Virus record (IMG/VR): IMGVR_UViG_3300044638_000476
Coordinates: 1 to 35,983 of that record
Origin: a virus
DNA: 35,983 nt
Reading direction: 5' to 3' (one strand)
Shown here: positions 18,570-26,469 of the stretch, one piece after another
Layout of the letters: each line of letters starts with the position of its first letter
How positions within the stretch are numbered: position 1 is the stretch's first letter
Position numbers and translations under genes: made by a program
The notes under the pieces: model-generated
Seen by the model: the letters and a program-made list of their open reading frames with translations, nothing else
Told to the model about the DNA's origin: nothing
The model's database searches: none

Positions 18570-20193
18570 AATGTCCTACACGAAGGGTACGCGCCGCAAA
18601 GCATACCAAGGCAACAAAATGCCAACGGATGAGATTTTGCGTCGTGCCGAGAAAGCGCAGCGCGATAAAGACTTGTTCGAGTCTTTGTACCGCGATGCCT
18701 ATGAGTTTGCCCTGCCGCAACGACAGTTGTATGGCTACTATGACGGCAACTCCAAAGGCGCAAAGAAGATGGCGCGTGTGTTTGATTCAACAGCCATTAA
18801 CTCTACCCAGCGTTTTGCGAACCGCTTGCAATCAGGCATCTTCCCACCACAGCGTAAGTGGTGCCGACTAGAGCCGGGGTCAGATGTTGACCCACGCCAG
18901 AAAGACCAAGCACAGGCCATCATGGATGTGTACATGGAGAAGATGTTTACCGTCATTAAGCAGTCGAACTTCGACATTGCTATCGGTGAATTCCTGCTAG
19001 ACATGGCAGTTGGCACGGCTTGCATGATGATTCAGCCGGGGGATGATGTGTCCCCGATCAACTTCACGCCAATCCCGATGTTCCTTGTGTCCTACGAGGA
19101 AGGTGCGAACGGTACGGTAGACAAGATATACCGTCGGATGCGGATGAAGGGCGAGGCTATTGAGCAGCAATGGAAGGATGCCGTATTTTCCGAACACTTG
19201 CAGCAGATGATCGATGCCAAGAAGACCGACGAGTTTGACTTGTTGGAGGCGACCGTCTACGACGCAGAGCGTGGCGACTGGTGTTATCACGTTATTGAAT
19301 CAGGCAGCAAAGAGGAGATCGTCTATCGTCGCATGATGTCCTCTCCGTGGGTGATCAGCCGCTACTCGAAAGTCGCTGGTGAAATCTATGGTCGTGGTCC
19401 GCTGTTAACAGCATTGCCTGACATCAAGACGCTGAACAAGACGCTTGAGTTGCTATTGAAGAATGCCTCATTGGCAGTCGCTGGTGTCTACACGGCAGCA
19501 GACGACGGTGTGCTGAACCCACAGACGGTTAAGATCGTTCCGGGCGCTATCATTCCGGTGGCAAGAAACGGTGGCCCACAAGGTGCATCGTTGACTCCGT
19601 TGCCTCGTGCCGGTGACTTTAATGTCAGCCAGATTGTCATTAATGACCTGCGTCAAAACATCAAGCGTACTCTGCTGGATGAATCGTTGCCACCAGACAA
19701 TATGTCTGCCCGTAGCGCGACAGAAGTCGTTGAGCGTATGAAGGAACTGGCGCAGAACTTGGGTTCAGCGTTTGGTCGTCTGATCAACGAAACCATGATC
19801 CCAATGGTGGCGCGTATCCTGCAAGTGATGGATGAGCGCGGCCTGATCAATATGCCGCTGAAGGTCAATGGCCTAGAGATTCGTGTTAGCCCTGTTGCCC
19901 CGTTGGCAATGGCGCAGAACATGGAAGAGATCAACAACATTATGCAGTTCATGCAGATTACCGCAACGATGGGTAACGAAGGTCAGCTTGCGGTTAAGAC
20001 AGGTGAGTTGATTGACTACATCGGTGACAAGCTGGGCATACCAAGTTCGGTTCGCAACACCGGAGCAGAGCGTGGCTTCCTAATGCAGCAGCAGCAAGAG
20101 ATGATGCAGCAGCAGCAATTGATGCTGGCAATGGCCGGTCAGCAGCAAGCCTTAATGGAAGGTCAACCAGAAGGAGGTCCGGGTGGAATGTGA
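18562..20193 (+). CDS. Podovirus portal / head-tail connector protein
   Basis: Encodes 543 residues of the T7-gp8-like head-tail connector family. Landmarks include LFESLYRDAYEFALPQR near the start, VFDSTAINSTQRFANRLQSGIFPPQRKWCRLEPG, SRYSKVAGEIYGRGPLLTALPDIKTLNKTLELLLKNASLAVAG, and the clip/stem region AGDFNVSQIVINDLRQNIKRTLLDESLPPDNMSARSATEVVERM. The C-terminus is Gln/Met-rich (QQQQEMMQQQQ). It forms the dodecameric ring at the packaging vertex. Length agrees with the family. Confidence 0.94.
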   Translation: MAEMSYTKGTRRKAYQGNKMPTDEILRRAEKAQRDKDLFESLYRDAYEFALPQRQLYGYYDGNSKGAKKMARVFDSTAINSTQRFANRLQSGIFPPQRKWCRLEPGSDVDPRQKDQAQAIMDVYMEKMFTVIKQSNFDIAIGEFLLDMAVGTACMMIQPGDDVSPINFTPIPMFLVSYEEGANGTVDKIYRRMRMKGEAIEQQWKDAVFSEHLQQMIDAKKTDEFDLLEATVYDAERGDWCYHVIESGSKEEIVYRRMMSSPWVISRYSKVAGEIYGRGPLLTALPDIKTLNKTLELLLKNASLAVAGVYTAADDGVLNPQTVKIVPGAIIPVARNGGPQGASLTPLPRAGDFNVSQIVINDLRQNIKRTLLDESLPPDNMSARSATEVVERMKELAQNLGSAFGRLINETMIPMVARILQVMDERGLINMPLKVNGLEIRVSPVAPLAMAQNMEEINNIMQFMQITATMGNEGQLAVKTGELIDYIGDKLGIPSSVRNTGAERGFLMQQQQEMMQQQQLMLAMAGQQQALMEGQPEGGPGGM

Positions 20194-20506
20194 ACTGCAT
20201 CACCATTTTGCAGAAGGGTTGTACGCCAAAGAGTATATGTTGCCCAAAGGGTATGCCATCCCACAACACGCGCATACCTATTCCCACTTGTCGATTCTGG
20301 CAAAGGGCGAAGTCGTTTTAGATGTAGACGGAGTGCAAAAGTTTTACAAGGCTCCGGCTTGCATCGAAATAGCCGCAAACAAAATCCACGTAATCGTGAC
20401 TCAGACAGATACGATCTGGTACTGCATTCACGCAACAGAACAGGCAGAAGAGGCAGCTTCGGCTCCGATTGTGCCAAGCAAGGAGGCTTATGGCTGGGTG
20501 GGATGA
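20183..20506 (+). CDS. Cupin-fold protein between portal and scaffold genes
   Basis: Encodes 107 residues from GTG 20183, with a perfect AAGGAGG SD inside the portal's end (11-base overlap). Cupin motif 1 is visible: QHAHTYSHLSILAKGEVVLDVDG with metal-ligand candidates H29, H31 and H35. Motif 2 is IEIAANKIHVIVTQTDTIWYCIH with H69. The Glu normally found in motif 1 is replaced near H35. Small single-domain cupins bind a divalent metal; substrates vary widely. Whether this is an enzyme or a structural factor is not known. Confidence 0.78.
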   Translation: MECELHHHFAEGLYAKEYMLPKGYAIPQHAHTYSHLSILAKGEVVLDVDGVQKFYKAPACIEIAANKIHVIVTQTDTIWYCIHATEQAEEAASAPIVPSKEAYGWVG

Positions 20507-20744
20507 TCTAGATGCAATGCAGGAGTCGATGGCTCCTAGAGAATCAAGTGATGCAGATAAATTGTGCCTGCGTGTGTTTGGCACAGAAGAAGGGCAGAAG
20601 TTGCTCAAATGGCTACGGGATACCACCATTGAGCAGCCATGCTGGGGACCGGGAAGCGATGCTTCTTACGGTTATTTTTTAGAGGGACGATGCTCTTTAG
20701 TTAAGGAGATTGAGTCCCGCATCCATAGAGCGAGGAACCTTTGA
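20490..20744 (+). CDS. Bbp19-like phage protein
   Basis: Encodes 84 residues from the ATG at 20490, chosen because of the AGGAGG SD five bases upstream. The body FGTEEGQKLLKWLRDTTIEQPCWGPGSDASYGYFLEGRCSLVKEIESRIHRA resembles Bbp19-type proteins found beside portal/scaffold genes in podophages such as BPP-1. It is helical, with a conserved-looking EG(Q/R) pair and aromatic residues. The role is unknown. It overlaps the scaffold start by TTGA. Confidence 0.75.
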   Translation: MAGWDDLDAMQESMAPRESSDADKLCLRVFGTEEGQKLLKWLRDTTIEQPCWGPGSDASYGYFLEGRCSLVKEIESRIHRARNL

Positions 20745-21532
20745 GCGATAACGAAACGGCAGTCGAGCCTAGTAATTCAGAAGCGTCTGAACCTACTGGC
20801 CTACTTGACAACGTAGAGGCTAGTGAAGACAAAGCTCCTGTAGACAGCAATCAAAGTGCGGTAGATCACCGTGCCGCAGAATCCATCCCCGATGACGAGG
20901 CGGTTGACCGACCCGACTGGTGGCCTGAAAACTTCTGGAACAAAGACAACAACGAACCTGATCTGGAGGGCATGGCGAAGTCTTGGAAAGACCTTCGTAA
21001 GATGGTTTCCAAGGGAGCGCACAAGGCTCCACCAGAGGGCAAGTACGACGTTTCTGCCTTTGGTGAGAACGCAGAGAATATGCAGTTTGTGCCAATGTTC
21101 AAGGACTGGGCTGCTGAAAATGGCATCTCCCAAGCCGCATTTGATGATATTGCACAAAAGCTAACAGGTCTGGCTAATGAGGCAGTTGGCGTTTCTGACG
21201 TTGACATTCAGGCCGAACGTAAGGCATTGGGTCCAAATGCCGATGCTGTGATCAATGGCATGGTCAATTGGGCAAGGGGTCTGGTAAGTAAGGGTGTCTG
21301 GTCATCCGAGGATTTCGAGGAATTCAAACTGATGGGTGGGACTGCCCGTGGTCTGAAAGCACTCTCGAAAGTCCGTGAGGCCTACGAAGGCCGCATCCCG
21401 ACACAAGTTCAGCCAACAGAAGGCCAGCTAACAGACCTAGAACTGCAAGCAATGGTCGGCGATCCGAAGTATGATACCGATCCATCCTATCGTGCCAAGG
21501 TAGAACGCTTGTTTCACCAGCGGTACGGATAA
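20741..21532 (+). CDS. Scaffolding protein, TTG start
   Basis: Encodes 263 residues. The start is TTG 20741, overlapping the previous stop (TTGA); no ATG fits. The N-terminal third is acidic and disordered, then comes RPDWWPENFWNKDNNEPDLEGMAKSWKDLRKMVSKGAHKAPPEGKYD, a pattern typical of podovirus scaffolds. A helical middle and a basic C-terminal helix (DTDPSYRAKVERLFHQRYG) that would bind the capsid follow. It guides procapsid assembly and leaves before maturation. The intrinsic terminator at 21557-21582 ends this part of the operon. Confidence 0.85.
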   Translation: MSDNETAVEPSNSEASEPTGLLDNVEASEDKAPVDSNQSAVDHRAAESIPDDEAVDRPDWWPENFWNKDNNEPDLEGMAKSWKDLRKMVSKGAHKAPPEGKYDVSAFGENAENMQFVPMFKDWAAENGISQAAFDDIAQKLTGLANEAVGVSDVDIQAERKALGPNADAVINGMVNWARGLVSKGVWSSEDFEEFKLMGGTARGLKALSKVREAYEGRIPTQVQPTEGQLTDLELQAMVGDPKYDTDPSYRAKVERLFHQRYG

Positions 21533-21556
21533 GAGTCTTTCTCCCCTGTGGCTTTG

Positions 21557-21582
21557 TCCCCGGTTCGTCCGGGGATTTTTTT
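21557..21582 (+). terminator. Intrinsic terminator after the scaffold gene
   Basis: CCCCGG 21558-21563 and CCGGGG 21569-21574 form a 6-bp G:C stem with a 5-base loop (TTCGT), followed by A and seven T residues. It lies 25 bases after the scaffold stop and before the capsid promoter. Confidence 0.9.
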
Positions 21583-21604
21583 GCAAAAAAACTATCGTTA
21601 CCCC

Positions 21605-21632
21605 TTGCACAATAGACAAACCTGATTACAAT
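21605..21632 (+). promoter_or_regulatory. Candidate sigma70 promoter of the capsid gene
   Basis: TTGCAC (21605-21610), 16-base spacer, TACAAT (21627-21632, 5/6 match). It lies directly after the terminator. A start near 21639 would give the capsid mRNA a leader of about 135 bases. Confidence 0.65.
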
Positions 21633-21638
21633 ATGTAA

Positions 21639-21773
21639 CCGAGGCATATCAGATCACCGACCCTCACATGGTTGTACCCAACTGGCTGGCATCCTACTGC
21701 AAGCAGACGGCCCGGACCCCCGGCTCACCGACAGCGAGAAACCTCTTTATAACTTTGTCAAAAGGTAAACAAA
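21639..21773 (+). promoter_or_regulatory. Long capsid mRNA leader
   Basis: No gene is present. The leader contains a C-rich stretch (ACGGCCCGGACCCCCGG, about 21707-21723) with self-complementary CCGG/CCGG, a GTTG/CAAC pair at about 21672-21683, and an AGCGAGAAACC strip. It ends in AAAGGTAAACAAA before the ATG, with AAAGG as the SD. It may fold to stabilise or boost capsid mRNA. Confidence 0.4.
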
Positions 21774-22613
21774 ATGGCTATTAATCTGTCTACAGCCTTT
21801 GTAACCCTGTTTGATGCGGAAGTTAAGCAAGCCTATCAGGCTTCGGCGGTTCTCCGTCCTGCTGTCCGTATCCGTTCGGGTGTCGAAGGTTCAACTTACA
21901 AGTTCCCGAAGATCGGCAAGGGTGTTGCTCAAATCCGCATTCCGCAGACTGACGTTACCCCGCTGAACGTAACCTACTCGCAAGTGACCGCAACTCTCAG
22001 CGACTACATCGCTGCTGAGTATTCGGACATCTTCATGCAGGCCAAGGTCAACTTCGATGAGCGTCGTGAACTGGTCAAGGTTGTGTCGAACGCAATCGGT
22101 CGTCGTCAGGATCAATTGATTCTGGACGCGCTGACTGCATCGAGCGCAACATCGGTCAGCAACGACATCGGTGGTTCTGACACCAACATGAACGTGGCTA
22201 AACTGCGCTCGGCAGCTCAGACGCTGAACGCTAACAACGTGCCTATGGATGGCCGTCACATTATCATCCATGCAAGTTCTTTGGCTTCGTTGTTGTCTGA
22301 AACCGCTGTTACTTCGTCTGACTTCAACACCGTCAAGGCGCTGGTACAAGGCGAGATCAACACTTTCTTGGGCTTCACCTTCCATGTTCTGGGTGATCGC
22401 ACTGAGGGTGGCCTGATTAAGGATGGCTCCAACGACCGTACCTGCTTTGCATTCCACAAAGACGCAGTTGGTCTGGCAGAAGGCATCGCCCCTAAAACTG
22501 AGATCAACTACGTTCCAGAGAAGACTTCCTTCCTGATCGCGTCGATGTTCTCGGCTGGTGCTGTGGCGATTGACGATGAAGGTATCGTCAAGATCGTCTG
22601 CCGCGAATCTTAA
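21774..22613 (+). CDS. Major capsid protein (HK97-type fold)
   Basis: Encodes 279 residues. The sequence opens MAINLSTAFVTLFDAEVKQAYQASAVLRP. Strand-rich segments such as TYKFPKIGKGVAQIRIPQ, YSDIFMQAKVNFDERRELVKVVSNAIGRRQDQLILDAL, VPMDGRHIIIHASSLASLLSE, and a C-terminal INYVPEKTSFLIASMFSAGAVAIDDEGIVKI fit phage capsid proteins of the short HK97-fold type found with this portal. It has its own promoter and strong flanking terminators, suggesting high expression. No protease gene is visible nearby, and the N-terminus shows no delta-domain. Confidence 0.9.
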   Translation: MAINLSTAFVTLFDAEVKQAYQASAVLRPAVRIRSGVEGSTYKFPKIGKGVAQIRIPQTDVTPLNVTYSQVTATLSDYIAAEYSDIFMQAKVNFDERRELVKVVSNAIGRRQDQLILDALTASSATSVSNDIGGSDTNMNVAKLRSAAQTLNANNVPMDGRHIIIHASSLASLLSETAVTSSDFNTVKALVQGEINTFLGFTFHVLGDRTEGGLIKDGSNDRTCFAFHKDAVGLAEGIAPKTEINYVPEKTSFLIASMFSAGAVAIDDEGIVKIVCRES

Positions 22614-22628
22614 TCTAGGAGGCTAATC

Positions 22629-22901
22629 ATGGCATTTTCCGCAACTGGTTGGGTCACGGTGTGTGCTGCCAAAGCTGGCAACGCACCCTCAATGTACCTA
22701 TACAAGACCGCTGATACTCAGGCAACCGTCAACACGGCAGATTACTTTCTGTCGTTAAAGGACACCCTGAAGGTTGGCGATATTATCTTTGTCTATGACA
22801 CTACGACTCCAAGTCTGGTTCTGACATACGTCAACGCCGTTTCGTCTACCGCAGTAGACATTGCTGACGGTACGACTGTTTCGGCAACTGATACGGACTA
22901 A
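22629..22901 (+). CDS. Small capsid-associated (decoration-type) protein
   Basis: Encodes 90 residues, beta-rich and low in charge (WVTVCAAKAGNAPSMYLYKTADTQATVNTADYFLSLKDTLKVGDIIFVYD...VDIADGTTVSATDTD). Pair position directly after the capsid gene, a strong AGGAGG SD and a shared terminator suggest it is made in similar amounts. A head-decoration or cement role is inferred; no motif proves it. Confidence 0.72.
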   Translation: MAFSATGWVTVCAAKAGNAPSMYLYKTADTQATVNTADYFLSLKDTLKVGDIIFVYDTTTPSLVLTYVNAVSSTAVDIADGTTVSATDTD

Positions 22902-22920
22902 CCCGTAGTTACGCAGTATA

Positions 22921-22958
22921 GGGCTAGTTCTGGGGAGACTTAGGACTAGCCCTTTATT
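22921..22958 (+). terminator. Intrinsic terminator after the capsid pair
   Basis: GGGCTAGTTC 22921-22930 pairs with GGACTAGCCC 22943-22952 (10 pairs, one G-U) around a 12-base loop, then TTTATT. The first T tract is weak but the stem is strong. Tail genes continue downstream, so partial read-through or another promoter is implied. Confidence 0.75.
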
Positions 22959-22973
22959 ACATGAGAGGTTCGT

Positions 22974-23588
22974 ATGGCCGCAGGAGATACCCCAGTTTCA
23001 ATTTGTTCTGACGCGCTAATTCTGTTGGGCGCAAAGACGATTTCGTCATTTAACGACGGAACAGATGAAGCGAACTCCTGTGATCGTCTGTATCCAGACG
23101 TTCGGGATATGACGCTATCCATGTATCCGTGGTCGTTTGCGTACAAGAAAACACAGCTAAATAGGTTAATCACAACGCCGGTCAGCGAGTGGCGTTACGA
23201 ATATCAGTTGCCCGGAGATCGTCTAGGCAACCCTCGCGCCTTGTTTGAAACGTCAACCGCTTATGCCCGTCCGGTCAAAGAGTGGGAAATCCAAGGCGAC
23301 AAAATCCTCACGAATTACGAGCAAGTCTATATTGACTATCCTTACCAAACGCCAGAGTTTGCGATGCCGCAATACTTCGTGCAATTGCTGAAGTACATGA
23401 TGGCGTGGCACTTGGCGTACCCGATTACCGAACAAGAGGCAAAGACCGGATACTGGCAAAGTGTTGCTGTCGGCTCACCGTCAGAAAATGGTCGTGGCGG
23501 TTACTTTAGACAGGCGGTCAATATTGACGGTCAGGGTCAGCCGCCACAGGTTATCGAAGATTATGAGTTGGTTGCGGTGAGATATTAA
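22974..23588 (+). CDS. Tail tubular protein A (adaptor, T7 gp11-like)
   Basis: Encodes 204 residues with the typical adaptor layout: ICSDALILLGAKTISSFNDGTDEANSCDRLYPDVRDMTLSMYPWSFAYKKTQLNRL near the start, YEYQLPGDRLGNPRALF and IDYPYQTPEFAMPQYFVQLLKYMMAWHLAYPITEQEAK in the middle. It would form the ring between portal and nozzle. The stop overlaps the next gene by one base, and MRGSY-like AGAGG SD precedes the start. Confidence 0.92.
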   Translation: MAAGDTPVSICSDALILLGAKTISSFNDGTDEANSCDRLYPDVRDMTLSMYPWSFAYKKTQLNRLITTPVSEWRYEYQLPGDRLGNPRALFETSTAYARPVKEWEIQGDKILTNYEQVYIDYPYQTPEFAMPQYFVQLLKYMMAWHLAYPITEQEAKTGYWQSVAVGSPSENGRGGYFRQAVNIDGQGQPPQVIEDYELVAVRY

Positions 23589-25801
23589 TGGCACGGTTCA
23601 TTGACTTCCAGACGAACTTCAGCACGGGTGAACTTGACCCGTTGCTACGCGCTCGTGTGGACATCCCGCAGTACGCCAATGCTTTAGCAAAGGCCACCAA
23701 CGTCATTGTTCAGCCACAAGGCGGTGTGCGCCGTCGTCCCGGAACCAAGCACATCTTTGAGTTGCCTAACAGCAGCACCCCATCTGCGGCCAATGGCGTT
23801 CGGCTCATTGCCTTTGAGTTCTCGGTTGATGACAGTTATATGCTTTGCTTTGTGGCAGGCAGGATGTACGTTGTCAAAGACGGGGCGTTGATCACAAACA
23901 TCAATGGCTCTGGTAATAACTACCTGACTGTTTCAAACATAACGGGTGCCATGTTGTCGTCGTTGTGCTGGACGCAATCGGCTGACACGCTGATCGTAGT
24001 TCACCCGGATTTGCAGCCGATCAAGATTGTTCGTGGTGCCACAGATTCGTCTTGGACGGCAACAACAATTACGTTTGACTCTATTCCAAAGTATGCGTTT
24101 ACCCAGACATTTACCAATCCGGCAACGACGCTAACTCCGTCTGCTGTGGCTGGGAATATTACGCTGACTGCTGGTGCAGCCGTATTCCACGATGGTCGGA
24201 CTGGCACGGCTCAAGCCGGGGCATCGACTACCATTACCTTGGACGCTGGCGCGGTAGCAACCGACGACATATACAACGGCGCAAGCATTACGATCACTAG
24301 CGGCACAGGCGCTGGTCAGACACGAATCATCTCTGACTATGTTGGGTCAACTAAGGTTGCGACGGTATCAACAAGCTGGACGACGACACCCAACAACACA
24401 TCGGTGTTTAGCGTGACCAGTCAGGTTGACCAGTATATCAACGCATCACCGCAGGGCCGTTTGCGTATCACAAAGTTTATTAGTGCCACATCGGTCGAAG
24501 CAATTACAGAGTTTCCGTTTTTCAACACAACAGCCGTTGTATCTGGCAACTGGGAATTGGAATCTGGCTATGAAGATGTTTGGTCTACTTCAAGAGGTTG
24601 GCAAAGAAGCGTATCGTTCCATGAGGGACGCTTATACTTCGGCGGCTCTAAGTCTCGCCCGTCTACGATCTGGGGTAGCAAAGTTGCCCTTTTCTTCGAT
24701 TTCAAGCCCTCTGAGTTTTTGGACGATGATGCTGTTGAAGCTACCCTTGATACTAATCAGCTTAATATTATTGTTGACATTATCTCTGGTCGCGACCTTC
24801 AAGTCTTCACCACGGGTGGCGAGTTTTATGTCCCGCAGCAAGGGACTGATCCGGTTACGCCGCTGACGTTTACGTTCAAACAGGTTAGTCGCAATGGTAC
24901 AAGGCCGGGGACTCGCGTTGAAGCGTTGGAGTCTGGCTCGTTGTTTGTTCAGAAGCAAGGTAAGTCGCTTAATGAATTCTTGTTCTCGGACACACAACTT
25001 ACCTACGTGACGCAGAGAATCTCTTTGCTGTCAGGCCACCTCTTAAAAGACCCAACTCGCTTATCATTACGTCGGGCGACATCAACAGACGAAGGCGATC
25101 TGTTGTTGATTATTAATGAAGAAGACGGAACCATTGCGTCTTACTCCATCTTGCGCTCACAGCAGATCGTGGCTCCTTCAGAGTTTACGACAGACGGTGA
25201 ATTCCTTGACGTAAGTGTTGACGTTACTGATATCTATGCAATTGTTAAACGGGTTTTTAACGGGACTACTAGGTACTTTGTTGAGTTATTTGATGATGAT
25301 CGCCTTACTGATTGCGCCTTTATTGGTGGTGTCGCAGCTTCTGCTAGCAGCCTACCGCATATTGGCAAGTCATTAAACGTCATCTGCGATGGCGTTCCAC
25401 AGAGCAATGAGACTGTCAGCAGTGGTGGATCGGTAACATTTGACCGCGCTAGCACGGCAAGTTACGAGGTTGGCCTGCCTATTACGGTTTATGTCAAAAC
25501 CATGCCTGTGGAGGTCAAGCTACAGACAGGGACTCGTGTCGGGTTCAAGAAGCGTATCGTTGAAGCAAACGTCATTGTGAACAATACGCAGCACTTAAAT
25601 ATCAACAACCAGCCTGTCCCGTTCCAGAACTTTGACAACCCATTGCTGGATATAGCCATCGCGCCGTTTACTGGTATCAAGCGGCTGAATGGCATTCGTG
25701 GATATACCCGTGATGCAGTTATTGAAATCACGCAAACCTTGCCTCTCAAGATGACATTGCTCGGTCTTGAGTATAAGGTAGCTGTGAATCAGGGGACATA
25801 A
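23588..25801 (+). CDS. Tail tubular protein B (nozzle, T7 gp12-like)
   Basis: Encodes 737 residues. The start (FQTNFSTGELDPLLRARVDIPQYANALAKATNVIVQPQGGVRRRPGTKHIFEL) is diagnostic of podovirus nozzle proteins. WQRSVSFHEGRLYFGGSKSRPSTIWGSK near residue 340 and the C-terminal GLEYKV are typical too. A variable beta-rich insertion (about 185-280, Thr/Ala-rich) may contact tail fibres. Six copies would form the tail tip gate for DNA ejection. Confidence 0.92.
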   Translation: MARFIDFQTNFSTGELDPLLRARVDIPQYANALAKATNVIVQPQGGVRRRPGTKHIFELPNSSTPSAANGVRLIAFEFSVDDSYMLCFVAGRMYVVKDGALITNINGSGNNYLTVSNITGAMLSSLCWTQSADTLIVVHPDLQPIKIVRGATDSSWTATTITFDSIPKYAFTQTFTNPATTLTPSAVAGNITLTAGAAVFHDGRTGTAQAGASTTITLDAGAVATDDIYNGASITITSGTGAGQTRIISDYVGSTKVATVSTSWTTTPNNTSVFSVTSQVDQYINASPQGRLRITKFISATSVEAITEFPFFNTTAVVSGNWELESGYEDVWSTSRGWQRSVSFHEGRLYFGGSKSRPSTIWGSKVALFFDFKPSEFLDDDAVEATLDTNQLNIIVDIISGRDLQVFTTGGEFYVPQQGTDPVTPLTFTFKQVSRNGTRPGTRVEALESGSLFVQKQGKSLNEFLFSDTQLTYVTQRISLLSGHLLKDPTRLSLRRATSTDEGDLLLIINEEDGTIASYSILRSQQIVAPSEFTTDGEFLDVSVDVTDIYAIVKRVFNGTTRYFVELFDDDRLTDCAFIGGVAASASSLPHIGKSLNVICDGVPQSNETVSSGGSVTFDRASTASYEVGLPITVYVKTMPVEVKLQTGTRVGFKKRIVEANVIVNNTQHLNINNQPVPFQNFDNPLLDIAIAPFTGIKRLNGIRGYTRDAVIEITQTLPLKMTLLGLEYKVAVNQGT

Positions 25802-26467
25802 ATGGTAGACAAAGTAAACCCAGTAAATACCCGTGCAATGGGGTTATACGCCGCCAGCGGCTTGGTCGCTGGGGTTGGCGCAGCTTACGCTCAACAGGCG
25901 GCTGGTTACTATCAATCGGCTGGCTATTCGATCCAAGCGCAAGAAAACCTGCGGCTGGCTGGATTACGCGCAGACAAAGTTGTCGAGTACGGTGAGGCGG
26001 CATTTAAGCGCAATCTGATGAAGATTGAGTATGACTCGATTAACTACAAGATTCAGGCTAACACGCAACTGGCTCAACTACGCAAGGCCAATGCAACTGC
26101 ACTCGCTCGTGGCTATGCCTCTGGCGTGGTTGCGACGGAAGGTACTTACGGCGGCATCCGTGGTGCTAACGTAAGAGCAGCGTTTCAAGACATTGCCATT
26201 ACGGACTTAAATGCCATGACGGCAAGAATCCTTGGGTATGAGGATGCCACCGCAATGTTGCAATCATCGTATGACAGCGCGTTCTATGACCGTGAAGCTG
26301 CAATCTCCAATTCGAGAACTGCACAGCGTACAGGCGACATTGCTGTCAAGAGTGGCGGTCTTATGGCTGGTGTGCAGTTGGCAACATCTGCGACCAACTT
26401 TGCGATGACGTTCCCGTCCAAAGGCGTTGATTTTTTTGGCTCCAATAAAACAGAAGCGAAAGAATAA
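25802..26467 (+). CDS. Internal virion protein A (T7 gp14-like position)
   Basis: Encodes 221 residues, mainly helical. An Ala/Gly-rich amphipathic N-terminal region (MGLYAASGLVAGVGAAYAQQAAG) is followed by long helices (RADKVVEYGEAAFKRNLMKIEYDSINYKI). This fits podovirus internal core proteins that leave the virion first and form a pore across the outer membrane. The assignment rests on composition and position right after the nozzle. Confidence 0.78.
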   Translation: MVDKVNPVNTRAMGLYAASGLVAGVGAAYAQQAAGYYQSAGYSIQAQENLRLAGLRADKVVEYGEAAFKRNLMKIEYDSINYKIQANTQLAQLRKANATALARGYASGVVATEGTYGGIRGANVRAAFQDIAITDLNAMTARILGYEDATAMLQSSYDSAFYDREAAISNSRTAQRTGDIAVKSGGLMAGVQLATSATNFAMTFPSKGVDFFGSNKTEAKE

Positions 26468-26469
26468 TC

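Noticed and set aside
21891-22457. 188-residue antisense frame opposite the capsid gene
   Set aside because: It is the shadow of a strongly codon-biased gene and has no start signal.
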